5,569 nt of DNA from Planctomycetaceae bacterium (GCA_947440895.1 CANETO010000159.1:1-5569), one strand, 5' to 3'. Numbered from the stretch's first letter, positions 1-5,569 are shown. Numbers and translations: made by a program. The notes: a model not told the origin generated them from the sequence alone.

Positions 1-161
1 AGATCCAACGAGAAGGCACGATCACGGGCCGCGAGTTCGACACCAGCCAGCGGCAGCTCCGCAAGCGTGCGCTCGTCGAGGCTGACCAACTGCTCACGCT
101 CGACGCTGCCCGCAATCCCGTCGCCCAGCGTGAACTCTCCGCCGCCGCACACCGCACCTGA
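1..161 (+). CDS. nuoB: NADH-quinone oxidoreductase subunit B (NuoB), C-terminal end only
   Basis: This is the 3' end of a gene entering from the left. Full codons start at base 3 and end at a TGA at 159-161, giving 52 residues that begin IQREGTITGREFD. The leading 'ag' would fit a Lys codon, giving the KIQRE that resembles the last helix of NuoB (usually LQ.KI followed by a charged residue). NuoB carries the terminal 4Fe-4S cluster N2, which hands electrons to quinone; its cysteines lie upstream, outside the window. Position directly before nuoC is the canonical nuoA-B-C-D order and is the main support. After the family-like part, about 35 more residues form a charged, Ala/Arg/Leu-rich tail (DTSQRQLRKRALVEADQLL and on), longer than many NuoB proteins have. 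The gap to nuoC is 27 nt. Assignment rests on context plus a short match, so it is likely but not certain. Confidence 0.75.
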   Translation, partial: IQREGTITGREFDTSQRQLRKRALVEADQLLTLDAARNPVAQRELSAAAHRT

Positions 162-188
162 CCCACACTCAAGCCCTCAACTGCTCCG

Positions 189-698
189 ATGCCCCACGAT
201 CTTCCCGCCATCGATAACGTCCTCGCCACGGTCACCGAACAGTTCGGCCCGCTGGAGACGACTGCGTTTCGTGGTCAGACCAGCCTGATCGTGCCCGAGC
301 CACAGTCGTTTGAGGTGCTTTCGCATCTAAAGGAGCAGGGGTTTGACCTGCTCGTCGACGTGAGCTGCGTCGACTACCTCGAATACCGGGGCGCCAAGCA
401 GCGATACGGTCTCATCTATCTGCTCGCCTCGACCACCACCAACCAGCGGCTCACCGTGCGGGTGTTCGTCGACGATCCCGAGCCCCGCGTTCGCAGTGTG
501 GAGCCGCTCTGGCGGGCTGCCGACTGGCTCGAACGCGAGGTCTGGGACCTCTTCGGCATTCAGTTCACGGGCCACCCCGACCTCCGCCGGCTCGTCATGC
601 CGGAGGAGTTCGCTGCCCATCCGCTCCGCAAGGACTATCCGCTCCAGGGCCGCGGCGAGCGGCACAACTTCCCCGTCATCACCCGCGACCACAGCTAG
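189..698 (+). CDS. nuoC: NADH-quinone oxidoreductase subunit C (NuoC, 30 kDa subunit)
   Basis: NuoC is a cofactor-free subunit of the complex I peripheral arm. It packs against NuoD and helps build the connecting module on the cytoplasmic side of the membrane. The 169-residue protein matches the usual length of a stand-alone bacterial NuoC. The family's 30 kDa signature is intact at residues 115-136 (ERE, then WDLFGI, H129, R133). It is followed by the conserved segment HPLRKDYPL at 144-152. The N-terminal half has the expected alpha/beta pattern, including the VDVSCVDYLEY strand region at 56-66. The ATG at 189 is the first start that leaves a normal N-terminus (MPHDLPAIDN); no Shine-Dalgarno-like sequence precedes it. 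It lies 27 nt after nuoB and 15 nt before nuoD, so it is clearly operonic. It is not fused to NuoD, unlike the E. coli NuoCD protein. Confidence 0.96.
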   Translation: MPHDLPAIDNVLATVTEQFGPLETTAFRGQTSLIVPEPQSFEVLSHLKEQGFDLLVDVSCVDYLEYRGAKQRYGLIYLLASTTTNQRLTVRVFVDDPEPRVRSVEPLWRAADWLEREVWDLFGIQFTGHPDLRRLVMPEEFAAHPLRKDYPLQGRGERHNFPVITRDHS

Positions 699-713
699 CA
701 GCCGTCACCAATC

Positions 714-1958
714 ATGTCCATCGCCCCAGCCCCACGATCGTTCCGCAGCGATGCGCCAGCCGAGGCCGCGGCCGCGCGGTCAGAGGACTATCTCTGGACG
801 CTCAACTTCGGCCCCCAGCATCCAGCCACGCACACCACGCTGCGGCTGGTGCTCAAGCTCGACGGCGAGCGGGTCGTCGACGCGATGCCGGAAATGGGCT
901 ACCTGCACTCGGGCTTCGAGAAGATCGGCGAGCACCTCACGTACAACCAATACGTGACGGTCACCGACCGCATGAACTACATCTCCCCGATGGCCAACAA
1001 CGTGGCCTGGCATCATGCCGTGGAGAAATTGCTCGGCATCGACCTCACCCCCCGCTGCCGGTCGATCCGCACGATCATCGCGGAGCTGGCACGGATCAGT
1101 GACCACCTCCTTTCCAACGGCGCCGTCGGCCTCGACACAGGGGCCTTCACGTTCTTCCTCTACGCGTTCTATCAACGCGAAGTGATCTACGACATCTTCG
1201 AGACCCTCTGCGGGGCAAGGTTCACCAACAGCTGGACGCGGGTCGGCGGCGTCTCGCACGATTTCACGCCGCTGGTGATCGAGAAGATCCGCACGTTTGT
1301 GAAGACCTTCCCCAAGACGCTCGACGACATGGAGCGGCTGCTCACCCGCAACCGCATCTTCGTCGACCGCACGAAGGGCGTGGGCGTGCTCTCCAAAGAG
1401 GAAGCCATCAACGGCGGAGCCTCGGGCCCCGTGGCCCGGGCCAGCGGCGTCACTCGCGACCTCCGCAAGGATGAGCCCTACCTCGCCTACGAAGACTTCG
1501 ACTTCCAGATCTGCTGTGCTTCCGCAGGCGACTGCTATGCCCGCTATCTCGTGCGGATGGCCGAAATGCGGGAGAGCCTGAAGATCGTCGCCCAGGCCAT
1601 CGAGAATATCCCGGCCGGCCAGGTCAACGTGGGCATCGACCAGCGGACGGCGCTCCCCACCAAGCAGCAGGTCTACTCGACGATCGAGGGCACGATCTCC
1701 CACTTCGAACTCTCCATGAGCAATCGTGGCTTCGAAGTGCCCTGCGGCGAATCGTATGGGGCGACCGAGGCACCCAACGGCGAACTCGGCTTCTATCTGG
1801 TGGGCGACGGCAGCGACCGCGCCTATCGCGCCCGGTGCCGTCCGCCGTCTGTTCTGCACTTCGCCCTCTTTCCGCAACTGATCCGCGGCCACACGCTCTC
1901 CGACGTGGTCGCCGTGCTCGGAAGCCTCAACATCATCGCCGCGGAACTCGACAGGTAG
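714..1958 (+). CDS. nuoD: NADH-quinone oxidoreductase subunit D (NuoD, 49 kDa subunit)
   Basis: NuoD is the hydrogenase-large-subunit-like protein that forms most of the quinone-binding cavity of complex I, together with NuoB. The 414-residue length is normal. The start is well placed: about 30 variable residues lead into NFGPQHPATH at 31-40. Presumed quinone-site residues are present as H40, Y89 (in TDRMNY) and D141 (in DTGA). Their spacings of 49 and 101 residues equal those I recall for bovine His59, Tyr108 and Asp160. The C-terminus is typical, with RCRPPS at 374-379, RGHTLSDVVAVLGSLNII at 391-408 and a terminal ELDR. The family signature around LHSGFEKIGEH (64-74) has Ser where Arg or Thr is usual. 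No clear ribosome-binding site precedes the ATG, which sits 15 nt after nuoC. The stop codon lies inside a 13-nt tandem repeat. Identity is secure. Confidence 0.97.
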   Translation: MSIAPAPRSFRSDAPAEAAAARSEDYLWTLNFGPQHPATHTTLRLVLKLDGERVVDAMPEMGYLHSGFEKIGEHLTYNQYVTVTDRMNYISPMANNVAWHHAVEKLLGIDLTPRCRSIRTIIAELARISDHLLSNGAVGLDTGAFTFFLYAFYQREVIYDIFETLCGARFTNSWTRVGGVSHDFTPLVIEKIRTFVKTFPKTLDDMERLLTRNRIFVDRTKGVGVLSKEEAINGGASGPVARASGVTRDLRKDEPYLAYEDFDFQICCASAGDCYARYLVRMAEMRESLKIVAQAIENIPAGQVNVGIDQRTALPTKQQVYSTIEGTISHFELSMSNRGFEVPCGESYGATEAPNGELGFYLVGDGSDRAYRARCRPPSVLHFALFPQLIRGHTLSDVVAVLGSLNIIAAELDR

Positions 1959-1976
1959 CCCAGACAGGTATCCCAG
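1951..1976 (+). repeat. 13-nt tandem direct repeat over the nuoD stop codon
   Basis: Two adjacent copies, ACAGGTAGCCCAG (1951-1963) and ACAGGTATCCCAG (1964-1976), differ at one base. The first copy contains the last codons and TAG stop of nuoD; the second lies wholly in the nuoD-nuoE gap. The mismatch falls in the stop codon's final base (TAG versus TAT). The simplest explanation is a short slippage duplication that lengthened the spacer without altering either protein. The AGGT in the second copy (1966-1969) is the only Shine-Dalgarno-like sequence before nuoE, but at 12 nt from the ATG it is rather far. Confidence 0.85.
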
Positions 1977-1981
1977 CGCCC

Positions 1982-2494
1982 ATGATCGCACCCGCCGACA
2001 ACGCACCGGCCCGCATCCTCACCGACGAGATGATCGCCCAAATCGAGGCGCTCGCGCCCCACTATCCCAATCGGCGTGCACTCACGCTCCCGGCGCTGCA
2101 CATCGTCAACGCCGAACTCCGCCACGTGCCGCTGCAGGCGGTGGCCGAAATCGCGGCGGTGCTGGGGCTGGCCCCGGCCGAAGTTCAGGACACGCTCACC
2201 TTCTATCAGTTCTTCCACCAGGACCGGCCGCACGGCAAGGTACGGGCCTTCGTCTGCCGGTCGATCTCGTGTGCGCTGCGGGGTGGCGACCACCTGCTCG
2301 AGCAACTCTGCCACAAAAACGGCATCGATCCATACGGCACGACACCCGACGGCGAACTGACGATCGAGCCGGCCGAGTGTTTGGGGGCCTGCGACTTCGC
2401 CCCCTGCATCCTTGCCAACGACGACCTTCTCAAGAACATGACTCCCGAGACCGCCGAGGCGGAACTCAAGAAGCCACGGGCGAGGGCCACCTGA
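1982..2494 (+). CDS. nuoE: NADH-quinone oxidoreductase subunit E (NuoE, 24 kDa subunit)
   Basis: NuoE is the thioredoxin-fold 2Fe-2S protein that partners NuoF in the NADH-dehydrogenase tip of complex I. It carries cluster N1a, which lies off the main electron path. The four ligands are C92, C97, C133 and C137, in the exact family pattern Cys-x4-Cys-x35-Cys-x3-Cys (C-RSIS-C and ECLGAC). The N-terminal helical region has the usual segment ending in LTFYQFF (72-78). The open frame extends back to 1835, inside nuoD, but the ATG at 1982 gives a 170-residue protein of normal length and does not overlap nuoD, so I chose it. An internal ATG at 2030 would also keep the core. The stop is separated from the nuoF start by a single base, which suggests translational coupling. 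C110 and C142 are extra cysteines outside the cluster motif. Confidence 0.95.
   Translation: MIAPADNAPARILTDEMIAQIEALAPHYPNRRALTLPALHIVNAELRHVPLQAVAEIAAVLGLAPAEVQDTLTFYQFFHQDRPHGKVRAFVCRSISCALRGGDHLLEQLCHKNGIDPYGTTPDGELTIEPAECLGACDFAPCILANDDLLKNMTPETAEAELKKPRARAT
2482..2486 (+). promoter_or_regulatory. Possible ribosome-binding site for nuoF
   Basis: GAGGG lies in the last codons of nuoE, 9 nt before the nuoF ATG at 2496. It is a purine run complementary to the anti-Shine-Dalgarno core at a usable distance. With the one-base gap between nuoE and nuoF, it fits coupled translation of the two partner subunits. It could equally be chance within GC-rich coding sequence. Confidence 0.45.
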
Positions 2495-2495
2495 C

Positions 2496-3851
2496 ATGCA
2501 GTCATTCACACCTGTCCTACTCGAGGCCGCTGGCATTCCCGATGGCCAGACGATTGCCAGCTACAAGAGCCGTGGTGGCTACGCTCCGTTGGAACGACTG
2601 CTCGCGGAGAAGCAGCCTGTCGACGTCGTCGAGATGGTGAAGGCGTCGGGGCTCCGCGGCCGCGGCGGCGCAGGCTTCTCCACGGGCCTCAAGTGGACGT
2701 TCCTCCCCAAGGATCACCCCGGCCCGATCTATCTCTGCATCAACGCCGACGAGAGCGAGCCGGGCACGTTCAACAACCGGATCCTGATGGAGGACGACCC
2801 CCATCAGGTGATCGAGGGGATCATCCTCTCGGCGTTTGCGACGCGGGCCAGCACCGCCTACATCTACCTCCGCTTCGAGTATCCGCGGAGCTGGCACCGG
2901 CTCCAGGCGGCAATCGATGAGGCCTATGCGGCCGGCTACCTCGGCAACAACATCCGGGGCAGCGGCTTCTCGCTCGACATCTATCTCCATCGTGGCGCCG
3001 CCGCCTATATCTGCGGCGAGGAGACGGGCCTGATCGAGAGCCTCGAGGGAAAGCGGGCCTGGCCGCGGATCAAGCCACCGTTTCCCGCCATCGAGGGGCT
3101 CTTTCGCAAGCCCACGGTCGTCAACAACATCGAGACGATGGCCTGCGTGGCGCAGATCGCCCGCCGTGGCGTCGACTGGTTTCGGTCGATCGGCGTCCCT
3201 GCCGATCCGAACAACCCGCGTGATCCCGGCAGCTACGGCCCCAAGCTCTATTGCCTCTCTGGCCACGTCGAGCGGCCCGGCTGCTATGAAATGCCGCTAG
3301 GCATCACGGCCCGACAGCTCATCGACGAGTGCGGTGGCGGCGTCTGGAAGGGCCGCAAGGCCAAGGCGGTGATCCCCGGCGGCATCTCGATGGGTCTGAT
3401 GACCGAATCGGAACTCGACACGCCGCTCGATTTCGCCGGCCCTGGAAAAGTGGGCTGTCTCGGCCTGGGCACCGCTGCCGTCGTCGTCATCGACGAGACA
3501 GTGAGCATCGTCGACTTTCTCCACAACTCCTGCCGGTTCTTCGCCCACGAGTCGTGTGGTCAGTGCACGCCCTGCCGCGAAGGCACGAGCTGGTCGCTGC
3601 GGATGCTCGAACGCATCAAGGCGGGCAAGGGACGACTCCGGGATCTCGACCTGCTCGCGGAGATCGGCAACACGATGGGCATGATGCCCGGCTCGACGAT
3701 CTGCGGGCTTGCCGACGGGGCCGCCTGGCCGATCAAGAACGCGATTAAGAAGTTCCGCGGGGAGTTCGAGGACTACATCAAGCGGACGAATCCGCACGGA
3801 TGGATGGTGACCGATCCCGTCCCGGCCCTGCAGATCGTGGGATCGCACTAA
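2496..3851 (+). CDS. nuoF: NADH-quinone oxidoreductase subunit F (NuoF, 51 kDa subunit, NADH- and FMN-binding)
   Basis: NuoF is the entry point of complex I: it binds NADH and FMN, takes the hydride, and passes electrons through its 4Fe-4S cluster (N3) to NuoG. The 451-residue length is typical. In order: the glycine-rich FMN loop GLRGRGGAGFSTGLKW at 52-67; NADESEPGTFNNR at 83-95, which contributes to the nucleotide site; the second nucleotide motif GAAAYICGEETGLIES at 167-182; the SLBB-type region around SGHVERPGCYEMPLG (255-269); and the cluster motif ESCGQCTPCREG at 352-363. Ligands are C354, C357, C360 and C403 (in STICGLAD). The motif at 167-182 differs from the usual GAGAYICGEETAL at two residues (A169 for Gly, G178 for Ala). 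The ATG is one base after the nuoE stop. A 112-nt structured gap follows before nuoG. Identity is secure. Confidence 0.97.
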   Translation: MQSFTPVLLEAAGIPDGQTIASYKSRGGYAPLERLLAEKQPVDVVEMVKASGLRGRGGAGFSTGLKWTFLPKDHPGPIYLCINADESEPGTFNNRILMEDDPHQVIEGIILSAFATRASTAYIYLRFEYPRSWHRLQAAIDEAYAAGYLGNNIRGSGFSLDIYLHRGAAAYICGEETGLIESLEGKRAWPRIKPPFPAIEGLFRKPTVVNNIETMACVAQIARRGVDWFRSIGVPADPNNPRDPGSYGPKLYCLSGHVERPGCYEMPLGITARQLIDECGGGVWKGRKAKAVIPGGISMGLMTESELDTPLDFAGPGKVGCLGLGTAAVVVIDETVSIVDFLHNSCRFFAHESCGQCTPCREGTSWSLRMLERIKAGKGRLRDLDLLAEIGNTMGMMPGSTICGLADGAAWPIKNAIKKFRGEFEDYIKRTNPHGWMVTDPVPALQIVGSH

Positions 3852-3852
3852 C

Positions 3853-3887
3853 TGGCTGTGGAAAAGCCATCCATGGCCTTTTTCCAC
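3853..3887 (+). other. Strong imperfect hairpin just after nuoF, with a competing fold
   Basis: GTGGAAAA (3858-3865) pairs with TTTTCCAC (3880-3887), and the inner GCCA (3866-3869) pairs with TGGC (3874-3877). This gives 12 base pairs around a TCCA loop, with a 2-nt bulge (3878-3879). A smaller alternative pairs TGGCT (3853-3857) with AGCCA (3865-3869), and the two folds exclude each other. The hairpin begins seven bases after the nuoF stop codon. No T-run follows on either strand, so it is not a classic intrinsic terminator. It could slow or partly stop transcription, protect or process the mRNA, or be incidental. The pairing is seen in the sequence; any role is inference. Confidence 0.6.
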
Positions 3888-3898
3888 GAGAAGATTGT

Positions 3899-3915
3899 CG
3901 CCGCATCCGGCGGCG
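3899..3915 (+). other. Second inverted repeat in the nuoF-nuoG gap
   Basis: CGCCGC (3899-3904) and GCGGCG (3910-3915) form a perfect 6-bp GC-only stem around the 5-nt loop ATCCG; a G-T pair can extend it by one. It lies 11 nt after the first hairpin and is followed by the palindrome CGTTAACG (3921-3928). It could be a second RNA stem or a protein-binding site. In GC-rich DNA, a short GC stem can also arise by chance. Confidence 0.4.
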
Positions 3916-3953
3916 GATTACGTTAACGACGAACTGCTCAATTCGATCGCATC

Positions 3954-3957
3954 AGGA
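3954..3957 (+). promoter_or_regulatory. Ribosome-binding site of nuoG
   Basis: AGGA ends 6 nt before the ATG at 3964, in locally A/T-rich sequence. This is the best-placed Shine-Dalgarno-like site in the window and supports 3964 as the nuoG start. It fits nuoG needing independent initiation, because the 112-nt gap rules out coupling to nuoF. Confidence 0.7.
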
Positions 3958-3963
3958 ATATTC

Positions 3964-5569
3964 ATGCCCACAGTCATCGTCGACGGCAAAGAAATCGAGA
4001 TCGGAGCCAATGAGCGGCTCAACTGCATCGAGGCTGCCCGCCGCGCCGGCGCGGAGGTTCCGCACTACTGCTGGCATCCGGGGCTGTCGGTCGTAGCCAG
4101 CTGCCGTATGTGCCTGGTCGAGACCGGCACCCGCGACGCCGCCACCGGCAAGATCTCGATGATGCCGAAGCTCGTGCCCGCCTGCCAGACGCCTGCCAAG
4201 GACGGCACCGTGATCGTCACCGAGAGCCAGCTGGTGAAAGACAGCCGGGCCCGCGTGGAGGAGGCGCTGCTCATCGATCATCCGATCGACTGCCCAATCT
4301 GCGACAAGGCGGGGGAGTGCCTGCTCCAGGACTACCACTTCCAGCACGGCCAGGCCGAACGCCGGGCCGACCTCCACGCCTTCACGAGCCGCCGTCGTGA
4401 CGTGGGCCCCACGGTCACGCTGTTCGTCGACCGCTGCATCATGTGCACGCGGTGCGTGCGATTCACCCGCGAGGTGTCGGGCACGAGCGAGCTGATGGTC
4501 ACCAGCCGCGGCGCCAAGGAAGAGATCGATATCTTCCCTGGCCATCCACTCGACAACAAACTCTCCGGCAACGTCGTCGACCTCTGCCCGGTGGGGGCGC
4601 TCGGTGACAAGGACTTCCTCTACCAGCAACGCGTCTGGTTCATGAAGCGGGAGTCCAACGTCTGTGGCGGCTGCTCGGCAGGCTGCTCGATCCACACCGA
4701 GCACAACCAGGACACGGTCTACCGGATCAAGCCGCGTGAAAATCCGCACGTCAACACATGGTGGATCTGCGACGACGGACGATATGGCTGGCACCACATC
4801 CACGACGCCGCGAGGATCGTCGGGGCGGGTCGCCGCGCAGACGTCAGCACGCCACTGGAGGCCGTGGAGTGGATGGACGTCGTGACTCGGCTCCGCGCCG
4901 ATCTCAAGGCCGCGGGCCGGCTGGCGGTTGCCGTCTCGCCGATGCTGACGGTCGAGGAGGCGTGGATGCTCTGTGCCGTCGCCCGATCGATCGATCCGAA
5001 GGCATACCTCGCCGTCGGCCACGTGCCGCGGACCGGCGACGACGAGACGTTCCCCGGTGGCTTCACGATCCGTGCCGAGAAGTGTCCCAACAGGCTCGGC
5101 GTGGAAGGGGTGATCGCGCTCTTTGATCCCGCCGTGCACTCATGGCACGACCTGATCGGGCATGTTCGCGAGGGCCACGCCGACGCCGCCTGGATCACCG
5201 GGGCGTATCCCACCGCCTGGATCGACGACGACACCGCCGCCGCCTTTGGCGACCTCACGTGCCTCGTCGTGCAGGACCTCTTCGATTCGCCCCTCACGGC
5301 GCTGGCCACCTGGAAGCTTCCCGCCGCAGGCTTCGCGGAGCGGGCTGGCACCTGGGTGAACGTCGCGCACCGGGCTCAGTCCTTCGAGCAGGCCGTGCGG
5401 CCGCCCGCCGGCGTCTGGCCTGAGGGTCGCCTCTATTGGAATATGCTAGGCCGCAGAGGACTCTACGACCCCACCTCCGTACGGCGGCAGATCGCTGACT
5501 CCACCGCCTCGTTCGCCGCGCTCGCCGGCGACATACCCGCCACCGGCGTCGACCTCCGGATCCATCAAC
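3964..5569 (+). CDS. nuoG: NADH-quinone oxidoreductase subunit G (NuoG, 75 kDa subunit), 3' end outside window
   Basis: NuoG is the large iron-sulfur subunit that carries electrons from NuoF toward NuoB. The frame is open from the ATG to the window edge (535 codons, no stop). A 2Fe-2S ferredoxin domain comes first, with C36, C47, C50 and C74 (cluster N1b). Next is the His-Cys3 cluster motif with H106, C110, C113 and C119 (DHPIDCPICDKAGEC). The next 4Fe-4S set is C158, C161, C164 (RCIMCTRC) and C208 (LCPVGAL). C234, C237, C241 and C269 (Cys-x2-Cys-x3-Cys-x27-Cys) match the optional cluster N7. From about residue 280 a reduced molybdopterin-oxidoreductase-like domain follows, with a late-domain motif at 457-474 (FAERAGTWVN and HRAQSF). 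That motif comes much earlier than in the roughly 900-residue E. coli protein, so this is a compact form, probably near its end at the window edge. The start is supported by AGGA 6 nt upstream. Confidence 0.96.
   Translation, partial: MPTVIVDGKEIEIGANERLNCIEAARRAGAEVPHYCWHPGLSVVASCRMCLVETGTRDAATGKISMMPKLVPACQTPAKDGTVIVTESQLVKDSRARVEEALLIDHPIDCPICDKAGECLLQDYHFQHGQAERRADLHAFTSRRRDVGPTVTLFVDRCIMCTRCVRFTREVSGTSELMVTSRGAKEEIDIFPGHPLDNKLSGNVVDLCPVGALGDKDFLYQQRVWFMKRESNVCGGCSAGCSIHTEHNQDTVYRIKPRENPHVNTWWICDDGRYGWHHIHDAARIVGAGRRADVSTPLEAVEWMDVVTRLRADLKAAGRLAVAVSPMLTVEEAWMLCAVARSIDPKAYLAVGHVPRTGDDETFPGGFTIRAEKCPNRLGVEGVIALFDPAVHSWHDLIGHVREGHADAAWITGAYPTAWIDDDTAAAFGDLTCLVVQDLFDSPLTALATWKLPAAGFAERAGTWVNVAHRAQSFEQAVRPPAGVWPEGRLYWNMLGRRGLYDPTSVRRQIADSTASFAALAGDIPATGVDLRIHQ

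Noticed and set aside
67..288. 73-codon plus-strand frame across the nuoB-nuoC junction
   Set aside because: It overlaps both genes out of frame, and its Ser/Pro/Arg-rich translation is typical of a shifted reading of GC-rich coding DNA.
1835..1981. Longer nuoE starting inside nuoD
   Set aside because: The extra 49 residues are Arg/Ala/Pro-rich, resemble no NuoE N-terminus and would overlap nuoD by more than 120 bases. The ATG at 1982 gives a normal-length protein.
780..2006. 408-codon open frame on the minus strand opposite nuoD
   Set aside because: It is the mirror of a GC-rich gene with strong third-position C/G bias. Its translation is low-complexity Asp/Glu/Arg/Val/Gly-rich sequence with no recognisable domain, while nuoD on the other strand is certain.
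3858..3887. Intrinsic transcription terminator after nuoF
   Set aside because: The hairpin is strong, but no T-run follows it on the plus strand or on the minus strand, and nuoG must be expressed for the complex to work.
3952..5139. 395-codon open frame on the minus strand opposite nuoG
   Set aside because: Same cause: it is antisense to a certain iron-sulfur protein gene, and its composition (His, Asp, Arg, Ala rich) is typical of an antisense shadow.
1..5569. A novel defence, mobile or biosynthetic system
   Set aside because: All coding capacity is taken by canonical complex I subunits with intact cofactor ligands. I saw no transposase, integrase, array of repeats, tRNA or rRNA sequence.

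Overview
The window holds part of a respiratory complex I (NADH:quinone oxidoreductase, NDH-1) operon. All genes lie on the + strand in the canonical order: the 3' end of nuoB, complete nuoC, nuoD, nuoE and nuoF, and most of nuoG, which runs off the right edge. The DNA is GC-rich with strong C/G bias at third codon positions. nuoC and nuoD are separate genes, not fused as in enterobacteria. The protein variants seen here (LHSGFEK and TDRMNY in NuoD, GAAAYICGEETG in NuoF, a compact NuoG) and the scarcity of Shine-Dalgarno sites suggest a high-GC bacterium outside the Proteobacteria. From memory they look most like a planctomycete. That placement is an inference of moderate to low confidence, since no search could be run.

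Layout: 1-161 is the NuoB C-terminal tail. 189-698 is NuoC and 714-1958 is NuoD; with NuoB these form the quinone-reducing connecting module. 1982-2494 is NuoE, 2496-3851 is NuoF and 3964 to the window end is NuoG; these form the NADH-oxidising module. Gaps are short (27, 15, 23 and 1 nt) until nuoF-nuoG, where a 112-nt gap holds two inverted repeats and a good ribosome-binding site. A 13-nt tandem repeat covers the nuoD stop codon.

How the genes work together: NADH gives a hydride to FMN in NuoF. Electrons then pass through the 4Fe-4S cluster of NuoF (N3) and the clusters of NuoG (N1b, N4/N5 region, N6-type sites as far as encoded) to NuoB and to quinone bound at the NuoD/NuoB interface. NuoE carries the off-path 2Fe-2S cluster N1a, and NuoC is a structural partner of NuoD. 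Every cluster ligand and quinone-site residue I looked for in the complete genes is present, so the complex should be functional. NuoG also keeps the four cysteines of the optional N7 cluster.

This is core energy metabolism, and I see no previously undescribed system, mobile element, RNA gene or CRISPR array. The points worth a second look are the structured nuoF-nuoG gap, the tandem repeat at the nuoD stop, and lineage-type departures from the family signatures in NuoD, NuoF and NuoG.
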